A stretch of DNA of 64,000 nt, taken from Limnohabitans sp. 2KL-51 (lineage in GTDB: Bacteria; Pseudomonadota; Gammaproteobacteria; Burkholderiales; Burkholderiaceae_C). Positions 33,703 to 41,946 of the stretch are shown here, piece by piece; position 1 is the stretch's first letter; every line of letters begins with the position of its first letter. The notes below the pieces were generated by a model. The model was not told the DNA's origin and ran no database searches. It saw only the letters and a program-made list of their open reading frames with translations. The position numbers and the translations under genes are program-made. The DNA lies in assembly GCF_003063645.1 (NCBI RefSeq), contig NZ_NESJ01000003.1, forward strand, positions 1 through 64,000. Reading direction: 5' to 3'.

Positions 33703-34674
33703 ATGCAACGCCGTACCCTCCTCAGTGGTTCCGCCGCCGCCCTGGTGCACGGTTTCGCCGCCGCCCAGACGCCTGCCTGGCCCGCGCGCCCGTTGCGCAT
33801 CGTCATCGCCTACCCGCCCGGCGGCAGCACCGACGTAGCCGGCCGCCTGTTGGCACAGCAGCTTGGCACCCGCCTCGGCCAGCAGGTCGTGGTGGAGAAC
33901 CGCGCCGGCGCCGGCGGCACGCTGGGCGCCAACTCGGTGGTGCGGTCCGACCCCGACGGCTACACGCTGCTCCTGGCCGCCTCTCCCGAGGTGTCCATCG
34001 CGCCCATCACCATGAAGACCATGCCCTACGACCCGGTGCGCGACCTGCTGCCCATCACGGGTGTCGGCCAGGTGCCGTTCTTCCTGGTGGTCAACCCCGC
34101 GTTGCCTGTCCGCACGTTGGAAGAGTTCATCGCCTACGCCAGGGCCAACGGCGCGAAGCTCAACTATTCCTCGTTCGGCAACAACACCTCCAACCACCTG
34201 GCCGGCGAGCTGTTCAAGTCGCTCATCGGCACACGGAGCGTGCACGTTCCGTACAAGGGTAGCGGGCCGTCGATCATCGACCTGATCGGTGGCCAGGTCC
34301 AGTACAGCTTTGATACGCCGCCCGCGGTGCTCGAACACGTGCGGGGCGGTAAGTTGCGCGCATTGGCGGTGGCCTCGCGCCAACGCCTGCCCAGCGCGCC
34401 GGAGGTGCCCACCTTTGCCGAAGCTGGCCTGCCCGCGTTCTCAGGCGGTACCTGGTTCGGCCTGCTTGCCCCCGCCAAGACACCGCGCGCCGTGATCGAC
34501 CGCGTCAACAGTGAAGTGGTGGCCCTGCTCACGGGCACCGACCTGGCCAAGGCCTTCAACGACCGAGGCATCGTGCCGTTTCCGCAATCGCCCGAGGAGT
34601 TCGGCCGCTTCGTGCAGGCCGAGGGCGCCAAGTGGAAAGACCTGGCGGCCAAGGTCGGCATCGTGGCCGAATGA
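33703..34674 (+). CDS. Tripartite tricarboxylate transporter substrate-binding protein (Bug family)
   Basis: 323 residues. Signal MQRRTLLSGSAAALVHGFAA ending Ala-Gln. Family motifs: WPARPLRIVIAYPPGGSTDV, VVENRAGAGGTLG, PYKGSGPSIIDLIGGQVQY and GGTWFGLLAPAKTPR. Periplasmic receptor. Its stop overlaps the amidohydrolase start (ATGA). First gene of a four-gene operon that also ends with a second receptor, so the two may bind different intermediates. Confidence 0.9.
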   Translation: MQRRTLLSGSAAALVHGFAAAQTPAWPARPLRIVIAYPPGGSTDVAGRLLAQQLGTRLGQQVVVENRAGAGGTLGANSVVRSDPDGYTLLLAASPEVSIAPITMKTMPYDPVRDLLPITGVGQVPFFLVVNPALPVRTLEEFIAYARANGAKLNYSSFGNNTSNHLAGELFKSLIGTRSVHVPYKGSGPSIIDLIGGQVQYSFDTPPAVLEHVRGGKLRALAVASRQRLPSAPEVPTFAEAGLPAFSGGTWFGLLAPAKTPRAVIDRVNSEVVALLTGTDLAKAFNDRGIVPFPQSPEEFGRFVQAEGAKWKDLAAKVGIVAE

Positions 34675-35912
34675 CGCTCACCTGCCAAGCCTCGATGCGC
34701 ACCCTCCTCACCCACGCCACGCTGATCGACTGCGTCGACCCGCAGGCTCAAGCAGACTGCGCCGTCCTGCTGCAGGACGGCAAGATCCACGACATCTTCC
34801 CGGCCGGCAGCGCGCCTGCCGTTGGCGACGCGCAGGTGATCGACCTCAAGGGCGCCTACCTCTTGCCTGGCCTGTGGGACGTGCACATCCACCCCGACTA
34901 CTTTCAGTCGCTGACCGACATGCCGCTGGCCGAGCAGGTCACCCTGTTCGGCCACAAGATGCAACAGGCGCTGCTCGAATCGGGCATCGTGGGCCTGCGC
35001 TGCGCTGGTGCGCACAACTACATGGACGTGGCCTGGAAGCGCGCCTTCGACTCCGGCCAGCATCTGGGCCCGCGCCTCTTCGCGGCCGGCCACTTCCTCA
35101 CCACCACCGGCGGCCACTTCCTCACCTCGGGCCACGCGCTCGAAGTCGACGGCCCGTACGGCTGGGTCACGGCCATCCGCGAGCAGATCAAGAACGGTGT
35201 CGATCACATCAAGATGAACCTCTCGGGCGGCATCCTGGGCCCGGCCTGGGACCTGCACCGCCATTCCTTTCTGCTGCCCGACGAGCTGAAGGCAGCATTC
35301 GAGATTTGCAAGCAGCGCGAGTTCAAGGTGATGGCGCACGCCACCAACCCCGATGCGGTAAAGGCCGCCATCGTGGCCGGCGCGCACAGCATCGAGCACG
35401 GCTACATCCTCGACGACGAGTGCATCGAGCTGTTCCTCAAGCATGGCACCTGGTACGTGCCCACGCTGTCGATCAGCCACCTGACACCCGGCCAGGCCAC
35501 CAACGACTGGGAGAAGCGCTGGGTCAAGAACCGCAACCTCGCGGTTTCCCTGTGCTGCCGCGCCGACGCGGCGGCCGATGTGCACCAGCACGGCTTCCTG
35601 AAGGCGCTGAAGGCGGGCGTGAAGATGGCGCTGGGCTCGGACATCCGGCCCCTGAAGGACGCCGCGCTGCTCGAGCTCGGCCTGTGGGTGCGCGACGGCG
35701 CCACGCCCTGGCAGGCGCTGGTGGCGGCCACGCGCAACGGCGCGGCCATCTGCGGCATGGGCGATCAGCTGGGCACGGTCGAGAAGGGCAAGATCGCCGA
35801 CCTCATCGTGGTGGGCTCCAACCCCCTGGACGACATCAACAACGTGCGGCGCCTGCAGCTGGTGCTCAAGGACGGCCGCATCGTCTCCGACAAGCGCGCC
35901 AAGGCATCTTGA
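34671..35912 (+). CDS. Amidohydrolase-family (imidazolonepropionase/dipeptidase-like) metal hydrolase
   Basis: 413 residues from ATG 34671 (ATG 34695 is an alternative). Metal-site motifs: GLWDVHIHPDYF (HxH), HIKMNLSGG (bridging Lys), VMAHATNPDAV and IEHGYIL (His), LGSDIRPLKD (Asp). A C-terminal composite beta part includes KGKIADLIVVGSNPLDDINN. Family members hydrolyse amides, lactams or cyclic ureides. The tail overlaps the next gene's ATG. Probably a ring-opening or deacylating step before the FAD dehydrogenase. Confidence 0.85.
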   Translation: MTLTCQASMRTLLTHATLIDCVDPQAQADCAVLLQDGKIHDIFPAGSAPAVGDAQVIDLKGAYLLPGLWDVHIHPDYFQSLTDMPLAEQVTLFGHKMQQALLESGIVGLRCAGAHNYMDVAWKRAFDSGQHLGPRLFAAGHFLTTTGGHFLTSGHALEVDGPYGWVTAIREQIKNGVDHIKMNLSGGILGPAWDLHRHSFLLPDELKAAFEICKQREFKVMAHATNPDAVKAAIVAGAHSIEHGYILDDECIELFLKHGTWYVPTLSISHLTPGQATNDWEKRWVKNRNLAVSLCCRADAAADVHQHGFLKALKAGVKMALGSDIRPLKDAALLELGLWVRDGATPWQALVAATRNGAAICGMGDQLGTVEKGKIADLIVVGSNPLDDINNVRRLQLVLKDGRIVSDKRAKAS

Positions 35913-37150
35913 TGCAAGAACCCGTTCGCATCGCCGTGATCGGCGCCGGTATCGTGGGCACGAGCACTGCGCTGGCACTGCGCAAGCGCGGCGCCGACGT
36001 CACGCTGATCGACCGGGGCGAGCCCGGGTCGGGCTGCAGCGCCGGCAACTCGGGCGCGGTCAGTCCCGCGTCGGTCGCGCCGCTGGCCATGCCGGGCGTG
36101 CTGGCCTCAGTGCCCGGCATGCTGTTCGATGCCGAGAGCCCGCTGTACCTGCCCCTGCGCCACCTGCCGCATGCGCTGCCCTGGCTGCTGCGCTTCGTCG
36201 CGTCGGCGCGACCAGCGGCGGTGCAGGCCGCCGCCGCGAAACTGAACGCCATCCATGCCGGCGCGCTCGATGCGCACGAGGCCATGACGCGCGAGCTGGG
36301 CGTACCCGAGCTGTTCCTGCGCCAGGGCCACCTGCACCTGTACCCCGACGCTGCGGCGCTGGCCAAGGACGCCGGCGGCTGGCGGCTGCGCGAGTCCTAC
36401 GGCTTCAAGGCCGAACGGCTGGACCGTGGCGGCATCGAGGCACTGGAGCCCGGCGTCGCGGCGCGCTACCAGGTCGGCATGTTCCTGGCCGACCACGCCA
36501 CCATCCTCCATCCGCTGCGCTACGTTCAAGCCATGGCCGGCGCCTATGCCAGCGCCGGAGGCCGCGTGGTGCGCGCCGGTGTCGCCGGCCTGCTGCCCGA
36601 AGGCGGCCGGTGGCGGCTGCAAGGCCCGACGGAGTCGCCGTTCGACCATGTGGTGGTGGCGGCCGGTGCGTGGTCCAAGGCGCTGCTGGCGCCGCTGGGC
36701 GTGCACCTGGCGCTCGAGAGCCAGCGTGGCTACCACCTGCAGTTCGAGGGCGCGCGCGACGTGGTGTCGCGCACCGTCATCCTGGCCGACCGAAAAGTGT
36801 TCGTCACGCCGATGGAAGAGGGCCTGCGCGTTGGCGGCACAGTCGAGATCGGCGGGCTGGTCGCGCCGCCTGACGAGCGCCGTGCCGCCATGCTGGGCCG
36901 CATTGCGCGCGACACTTTCAAGGGACTCGAGCACCTGCCCACCCGCACCTGGATGGGCCATCGCCCCTGCATGCCCGACTCGGTGCCGGTGGTCGGGGCG
37001 GCACAAGGCCATCCGGGCCTGTGGCTGGCCTGCGGCCACGGCCACCTGGGCCTGACCGATTCACTCAACACCGCGCAGCAGATCGCCCAGGCGCTGCTCG
37101 GCGTTGCCCCGGTTTCCACGCGGTCCGGCGTCGCACTGGCCGCGGCCTGA
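35912..37150 (+). CDS. FAD-dependent oxidoreductase, D-amino acid dehydrogenase (DadA)-like
   Basis: 412 residues from ATG 35912, which overlaps the amidohydrolase stop (TGATG). The N-terminal dinucleotide fold is RIAVIGAGIVGTSTALALRK, followed by GCSAGNSGAVSPASVAPLAM, typical of DadA. The C-terminal GHRPCMPDSVPVVG and HGHLGLTDS close the FAD site. It oxidises amines or D-amino acids, passing electrons to the respiratory chain. With the nitrilase and amidohydrolase it suggests hydrolysis to a free amino acid, then oxidative deamination. Confidence 0.88.
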   Translation: MQEPVRIAVIGAGIVGTSTALALRKRGADVTLIDRGEPGSGCSAGNSGAVSPASVAPLAMPGVLASVPGMLFDAESPLYLPLRHLPHALPWLLRFVASARPAAVQAAAAKLNAIHAGALDAHEAMTRELGVPELFLRQGHLHLYPDAAALAKDAGGWRLRESYGFKAERLDRGGIEALEPGVAARYQVGMFLADHATILHPLRYVQAMAGAYASAGGRVVRAGVAGLLPEGGRWRLQGPTESPFDHVVVAAGAWSKALLAPLGVHLALESQRGYHLQFEGARDVVSRTVILADRKVFVTPMEEGLRVGGTVEIGGLVAPPDERRAAMLGRIARDTFKGLEHLPTRTWMGHRPCMPDSVPVVGAAQGHPGLWLACGHGHLGLTDSLNTAQQIAQALLGVAPVSTRSGVALAAA

Positions 37151-37176
37151 GCGCCCTTGCTTTCCCAGGAGTCTTC

Positions 37177-38154
37177 ATGCTGCCCTCCCTCTCCCGCAGC
37201 GCGGTCATTGTTGCTGCGTCCCTCGTACTGGCCACCAGCGCGGCTGTCGCCCAGGCCTGGCCCGCAAAGCCGATCCGGATCGTCGTGCCGTTCCCGGCCG
37301 GCGGCTCCACCGACATCGTCGGCCGTCTGCTGGCCGACAAACTCTCGCAATCGCTGGGGCAGGCCGTGGTGGTCGACAACCGCGCGGGCGCCGGCGGCAC
37401 CACCGGGTCCGATGTGGCGTCCAAGTCGGCGCCCGACGGCTACACCTTCCTTCTGGGCACCAGCAGCACGCACGCCATCGCGCCAGCGTTGTATCCCAAG
37501 CTGGCTTACGACCCGGTCAAGGACTTCGCACCCGTGTCGTTGGTGGGCACTGCCACCATCCTGATGGTGGTGCACCCCTCGGTTCCAGCGAAGTCGGTGG
37601 CCGAGTTCGTGGCGCTGGCCAAGGCCAAGCCAGGCTCGATGATGTTCGGCTCCACCGGCAACGGCAGCGTGTCGCACCTGACGGCCGAGTACTTCAAGTC
37701 GTTGGCCGGCATCGACATGCAGCACGTCCCCTACAAGGGCGACGCGCCGATGACGCTGGACCTGGTGGCAGGCCGCGTGCAGGTAGCTTTCGGCACCGCG
37801 GTGGCCTTCCTGCCGCAGGTGCAGGGGGGCAAGCTCAACGCGCTGGCGGTCACCGATGCCAGGCCGTCGCCGGTGGCGCCGCAGCTGCCCACCGTGGCCG
37901 CATCGGGCCTGCCCGGCTTCGAGGTGCTGCAGTGGTTCGGCCTGCTGGCACCGACCGGCACGCCCCGGGAGATCGTGGCGCGCGTAAATGCCGACGTCGG
38001 TAAGGCGCTGCAGCTGCCCGAGGTGCAGGACAAGCTCAAGGGCCTGGGCATGCAGATCGTCGGCGGCCCGCCCGAGCAGTTCAGCGGCTTCATGCGCGCC
38101 GAGGCCATCAAGTGGGGAAAGATCGTTAAGGATTCGGGCGCGAAGGTCGATTGA
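37177..38154 (+). CDS. Tripartite tricarboxylate transporter substrate-binding protein (Bug family)
   Basis: 325 residues from ATG 37177. The signal peptide has a hydrophobic core VIVAASLVLATSAAVA ending Ala-Gln-Ala. Motifs: WPAKPIRIVVPFPAGGSTDI, VVDNRAGAGGTTGSD, PYKGDAPMTLDLVAGRVQV and VLQWFGLLAPTGTP. Second receptor of the amidohydrolase-DadA operon, 26 bp after the FAD gene. It resembles the 20139 receptor more than its operon partner by eye, suggesting separate acquisition. Confidence 0.9.
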   Translation: MLPSLSRSAVIVAASLVLATSAAVAQAWPAKPIRIVVPFPAGGSTDIVGRLLADKLSQSLGQAVVVDNRAGAGGTTGSDVASKSAPDGYTFLLGTSSTHAIAPALYPKLAYDPVKDFAPVSLVGTATILMVVHPSVPAKSVAEFVALAKAKPGSMMFGSTGNGSVSHLTAEYFKSLAGIDMQHVPYKGDAPMTLDLVAGRVQVAFGTAVAFLPQVQGGKLNALAVTDARPSPVAPQLPTVAASGLPGFEVLQWFGLLAPTGTPREIVARVNADVGKALQLPEVQDKLKGLGMQIVGGPPEQFSGFMRAEAIKWGKIVKDSGAKVD

Positions 38155-38539
38155 CGGCGGCCGCGACGCCGCGATCGATGCGGTCCTTCAAGCGCTACAC
38201 ACTGCGGTCCGACCAGCACCCGCAATGCCGCGCCGACGCGCTCAGAAGGAGGCACAAGCCCCGAATCCCGATACCCCTTACAACGGTGCCGCCACACCCC
38301 TTTGCCGCTTCACGGCCGGTTTAACGTGCGCTGGTTTTGGTAAGCACCCGTGGGCCTGTGCAGTGCACTGGGGCCCAAACTATCAACCTAATCAGCCCTT
38401 GTTTGTAAAGGTTCAACTACGGTGTCCCAGAGTGTTTACCCTTGTGAGTAGTGAATTGCCACCAAAAATTATGGCTAGGGGGGTATAAGCGAAACGGGGT
38501 TCAATTTTGAGCTCATGCAACTCAATCGAAAGATAAACC
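38155..38539. other. Non-coding gap
   Basis: No supported gene, repeat or terminator. The first 150 bases keep the high GC of the upstream operon, then composition drops toward 38,450, consistent with a junction between two imported segments. Confidence 0.4.
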
Positions 38540-38854
38540 ATGTCACAAGCAGTTGTTTCTCAAGTTGTATTCAGTCCGAACCCAGGAGCTGACATGACAA
38601 AGCTCATGGCGCTGGTTGCTGAAAGTGCTGCCATTTTTCGCAAGCACGGTGCCGAAGTCTCTGTCTGGGCAGTTTCTACCGGTGAAATTGGCAACATGGT
38701 TTTCACCACACGATATGAAAGTTATGAAGCCTACGGCAAATGCGCGGATGCCGTTTATGCTGATCCAGCTTACCAAGCATGGAGCCAAAGAGGTGTTGCA
38801 AGTGGACTCAGCACTTGGGTCCGAAGCAATCTGGTTCGACAGTTGCCAATTTGA
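38540..38854 (+). CDS. Small dimeric alpha/beta-barrel-like protein of unknown function
   Basis: 104 residues, no signal peptide. The pattern (beta: VVSQVVFSPNPG; helix: MTKLMALVAESAAIFRKHGA; beta: EVSVWAVSTGEIGNMVFTTRY; helix: YGKCADAVYADPAY) matches the ferredoxin-like fold of NIPSNAP or antibiotic-biosynthesis-monooxygenase-type proteins. No catalytic motif is clear. Stands alone, between the DadA operon and the small gene at 39228. It is less GC-rich than the operon upstream. Confidence 0.55.
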   Translation: MSQAVVSQVVFSPNPGADMTKLMALVAESAAIFRKHGAEVSVWAVSTGEIGNMVFTTRYESYEAYGKCADAVYADPAYQAWSQRGVASGLSTWVRSNLVRQLPI

Positions 38855-39025
38855 TTTTTCGATGGACACACGAAGCCTTCAGTTAGAAACAATGCGGTTT
38901 CAGACAATGGCTTGAGTACAACCTAGGTTTTCAAAATTTGTCGTCACAGCAAAAATATTGTTGCGATTTTTTATGGTTGCCCTTTTTGCCTTGTGAAATT
39001 AAGCTGTGTGTTGATTAGCCAGACA

Positions 39026-39046
39026 AACTGAGCCAGTGGCTCAGTT
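39026..39046. terminator. Hairpin, possible terminator
   Basis: AACTGAGCC-AGT-GGCTCAGTT, a perfect 9-bp stem with a 3-nt loop, followed by TTC. It lies about 170 bp after the small gene at 38540-38854. The T run is short, so function is uncertain. Confidence 0.4.
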
Positions 39047-39160
39047 TTCAAAGCCAATCAACAGTCCGGCCCAACTGAGCGGCACCTCAGCCGCGATGAC
39101 GCCGGGCCTAACCCATTGATTTCATTGAACTTTTCATGAGCGAATCTTCTACGTCCTTGC

Positions 39161-39191
39161 GGACGGGTTGCCCTTTACCGGGCACCCGTCC
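39161..39191 (+). promoter_or_regulatory. Leader hairpin upstream of the 39228 gene
   Basis: GGACGGGTTGCCC pairs with GGGCACCCGTCC around a short TTTACC loop, 37 bases before the GTG start and just ahead of an AGGAGG ribosome-binding site. It could regulate translation or be a terminator stem without a U tract. Confidence 0.3.
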
Positions 39192-39227
39192 AAGCGACGC
39201 GACTTGAAATCACCACAGGAGGTCATT

Positions 39228-39566
39228 GTGTCGACATATTTAGAGCATGTAAAAAGTCATGTCACGGCATGCGAAGCTAGTGCCGCAGAGCAACAAGCTG
39301 CTGAGACTTCGAAATGGCTAGAGCGACTCACACCGCTAGAAGATCGCCTTGCCAAGCTGTTGGCAAACATCCCCGCAGAGATCAAGAGCCAAGGGCTCTC
39401 ACTACCTGCAATCCGAACCATGTTGGCAGGCAAATGGCGCGGGAAATGCCACCCGGGCGAGCTGGGTATAGCGCTAAGACGACTGGGCTATAAGCGCCGC
39501 CGGAACTGGTCTGATGGTAGTCAGAGTTTCTGCGCTTTGTGGTATCAGTCCGACGTTGAAAAATAG
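39228..39566 (+). CDS. Small hypothetical basic protein
   Basis: 112 residues from GTG 39228, chosen because CAGGAGG lies six bases upstream; a longer frame from 39168 has no such site. The N-terminal half is helical (YLEHVKSHVTACEASAAEQQ). The C-terminal half (LPAIRTMLAGKWRGKCHPGE, LGIALRRLGYKRRRNW) looks like a small winged or helix-turn-helix DNA- or RNA-binding unit. No family is recognised with confidence. Candidates include an island regulator. Confidence 0.5.
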   Translation: MSTYLEHVKSHVTACEASAAEQQAAETSKWLERLTPLEDRLAKLLANIPAEIKSQGLSLPAIRTMLAGKWRGKCHPGELGIALRRLGYKRRRNWSDGSQSFCALWYQSDVEK

Positions 39567-39718
39567 GCGCGAAGTGCAACTCAACGATTGAGCAAAAGTT
39601 GACTGGCAGAAGTCGATATAAAGTGGACTTACGTTGAGCTGGGATCGATGTCTGCATTGCAGCTGTTGCGGCTGGTCGTGTCCCGCAGTCACTTCTGGGC
39701 TTCCAGCCAGAAGCACAC

Positions 39719-40543
39719 TTAGCGCACTCCGACTTGACGTCCGGCCATATTAACCAATTGAACCAGCGCTGGTCCTATCGTCTTTAGTAAATCATTGGGC
39801 TTGGCACGGTACCCTGGTACAGCACAGTTAAATAACAGCCTGCGCGAGCCGTAACGGATGTCAGAAGCCACGCCAACAGCCAGAACACCAAGACCGGCAT
39901 CCCCCATATTGATCGCGAAGCCGCGCTTGCTGTAATGAGTGATACTTTCTTTCAGACCCTCTGTGCTGCGGGTGTATTCATCGGGCCTCTCCTTGCGTGC
40001 TCTCACAAGAAAGCGGTTTCGATCGGCAACTGAAAGTTGCGAGAGCCAAGAACGTCCCATCGCTGTTTCGACGATACCGCGCACTGCCCCCACACCCGGC
40101 CGCTTGAGCGTACCACTCTCGTGTGTACATGTTTCGATATAGACAACGTCAAGGTCCATGGTCACGCCGATAGAAACAGCACCTTCAAAGCGATCGGCCA
40201 TTGATTGAAGAGCCGGCCTCAGGTGCGTAAGCAAGGGTGTATTGATCACATAGGGATACCCGAGTGCTACTGCGGCTGGGCCAATAAAGTACCTGTCCAG
40301 CCTTTCATCGTGGTCAAGAAATCCCAATGCTTGAAGACTTCGACACAAGCGACTGACCGTTGAGCGCGGAATTCCCAAGATTTCAGCGAACTCGCTGTTC
40401 GCATGAGCGCGCGGATTACGAACAAAACATTGCAGAATCATCAATCCCTTGGCGAGCGTCCCGGAAAAGTCGGGGTCATCCGCACGCACGCGCTGGAGGT
40501 CCAGCTGGTTTTTTAATTGATGAACTGTTCGTTCTTGTCGCAT
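39719..40543 (-). CDS. IclR-family transcriptional regulator
   Basis: 274 residues from ATG 40543, which fits the family's start; the frame is open further upstream but those residues are Cys-rich and implausible. HTH: LAKGLMILQCFVRNP, FAEILGIPRSTVSRLCRSLQ, ALGFLDHDERLDRYFIG. Effector domain: GAVSIGVTMDLDVVYIETCT, IVETAMGRSWLSQLS, GDAGLGVLAVGVASD. It diverges from the acyl-CoA dehydrogenase gene at 40642, which it probably controls through the inverted repeat between them. Confidence 0.85.
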   Translation of the reverse strand: MRQERTVHQLKNQLDLQRVRADDPDFSGTLAKGLMILQCFVRNPRAHANSEFAEILGIPRSTVSRLCRSLQALGFLDHDERLDRYFIGPAAVALGYPYVINTPLLTHLRPALQSMADRFEGAVSIGVTMDLDVVYIETCTHESGTLKRPGVGAVRGIVETAMGRSWLSQLSVADRNRFLVRARKERPDEYTRSTEGLKESITHYSKRGFAINMGDAGLGVLAVGVASDIRYGSRRLLFNCAVPGYRAKPNDLLKTIGPALVQLVNMAGRQVGVR

Positions 40544-40587
40544 ATTGACATTTTCGCGTGGAACACACTTGTCTGCACATCTCGGTT

Positions 40588-40606
40588 CCAATAGTTGAAA
40601 CATTGG
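40588..40606. promoter_or_regulatory. Inverted repeat in the IclR/acyl-CoA dehydrogenase control region
   Basis: CCAATAGTTGAAACATTGG, an imperfect palindrome with CCAAT/ATTGG arms, lies between the divergent IclR and dehydrogenase genes. It is a plausible IclR-family operator by position and size. Confidence 0.4.
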
Positions 40607-40641
40607 TTTGAAGTCAAGGAAGACTTGCCTAAAGTACTTGC

Positions 40642-41808
40642 ATGATTCGCAATGACGCAAAACTTGACGCCCTGCTTGACGACATACGTTCATTTGTTCG
40701 CGAACGATGGCATCCCATAGAGGATGAAATCGAACGCTCTGAAGAGATTCCTGAGTCAATCGTCTCAGAACTGCGTAACAAGGGGTACTTTGGCTGGAGT
40801 ATCCCCGAGTCATATGGCGGCCTGGGTCTCACGGCAGAAGAACTTGTCTTGTGCGCGATGGAACTCTCCCAAGCTTCAGTAGCGCTGCGCGCGCGCGTGG
40901 GAACGAATACTGGCATCGGCTCAGAAGCACTCGTCGCAGATGGCACTGAAGAGCAGAAAAGGCGCTGGTTACCGCGTATGGCCACTGGCGAGCTCACTGG
41001 CTGCTTAGCACTCACTGAACCGGACGCAGGATCTGAAGCGACCAATATTCAGACCACTGCACGCCGGGATGGCGACAACTATGTGCTCAATGGAATGAAG
41101 CGCTACATCACCAATGCGCCTGTCGCAGACGTGTTCACAGTCATTGCACGGACTGAGGAGGATTCACGTGGTCATGCAGGTCTGACCGCCTTCCTGGTTG
41201 AACGGGGACCGGGATTGCGAACTGGCGCGCAGTACAAAAAAATGGGGCAAGCTGGATCGCCGGTTTCAGATGTTTTTTTCGAGAACTGCCGTGTGCCCGC
41301 CGTTAACATGATCGGTGAAAAGGAAGGCGTTGGCTTCCAAACCGTGATGAAGGTTCTGAACAAACAAAGGATGCACTTGGCAGCGCTTTGCACCGGACCG
41401 GCAATCCGCATGCTTGATCTCGCTGTGACTCATACGACGCAACGTGCACAGTTCGGCCAATCAGTTGCCAACTTCCAGTTAGTTCAAGCGATGATCGCTG
41501 ACTGCCGTACAGAAATTTTTGCTGCGCGCTCCATGATTCTCGAAGCAGCGCGTGCACGTGATCGTGGAGAGGATGTAGCCCTCGCGGCTTCCATGTGTAA
41601 ATACTTCGCCTCTGAAATGTGTGGTCGGGTTGCAGACCGCTGCGTTCAGATGTTTGGCGGTGCTGGCTACATCGCAGACTTCAGCTCAATCGAGCGTTAT
41701 TACCGCGATGTGCGTCTCTTCCGCTTGTATGAGGGTACGAGCCAAATTCATCAACTCAACATCGCCAAGCTGACACTGCGTGAACATGAAAAAGCAGCTG
41801 TCAAATGA
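40642..41808 (+). CDS. Acyl-CoA dehydrogenase
   Basis: 388 residues. Motifs: GYFGWSIPESYGGLGLTAEE, LTGCLALTEPDAGSEATNIQ, RAQFGQSVANFQLVQAMIAD and MFGGAGYIADFSSIERYYRD. The canonical catalytic Glu is present in LFRLYEGTSQIHQ. FAD enzyme of fatty or branched acyl-CoA oxidation. First gene of a plus-strand run continuing with a Bug receptor and a second dehydrogenase; no gap suggests a terminator before them. Probably under the divergent IclR regulator. Confidence 0.88.
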   Translation: MIRNDAKLDALLDDIRSFVRERWHPIEDEIERSEEIPESIVSELRNKGYFGWSIPESYGGLGLTAEELVLCAMELSQASVALRARVGTNTGIGSEALVADGTEEQKRRWLPRMATGELTGCLALTEPDAGSEATNIQTTARRDGDNYVLNGMKRYITNAPVADVFTVIARTEEDSRGHAGLTAFLVERGPGLRTGAQYKKMGQAGSPVSDVFFENCRVPAVNMIGEKEGVGFQTVMKVLNKQRMHLAALCTGPAIRMLDLAVTHTTQRAQFGQSVANFQLVQAMIADCRTEIFAARSMILEAARARDRGEDVALAASMCKYFASEMCGRVADRCVQMFGGAGYIADFSSIERYYRDVRLFRLYEGTSQIHQLNIAKLTLREHEKAAVK

Positions 41809-41909
41809 AATTGCGTGAAATTGAGCTTGACCAAATGATCACATCCCTTGCAGACCACCAAACCCTGAGCGTGCCCGCGAAGAATTTTCTGCAGGGCCTG
41901 AAAAGTTGA
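41805..41909 (+). CDS. Possible 34-residue leaderless-size ORF coupled to the dehydrogenase stop
   Basis: ATG 41805 overlaps the dehydrogenase stop (ATGA) and opens a 34-codon frame, beginning MKLREIELDQMI and ending NFLQGLKS. Its overlap and composition suggest either a true small protein or the surviving end of a lost gene between the dehydrogenase and the receptor. No family is recognised. Confidence 0.25.
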   Translation: MKLREIELDQMITSLADHQTLSVPAKNFLQGLKS

Positions 41910-41946
41910 TCACTTTCCTTAACCAAAAAACCACCAGGAGATGCAA

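Noticed and set aside
34164..35978. 604-codon minus-strand frame opposite the receptor and amidohydrolase genes
   Set aside because: Same antisense effect; composition unlike a real protein.
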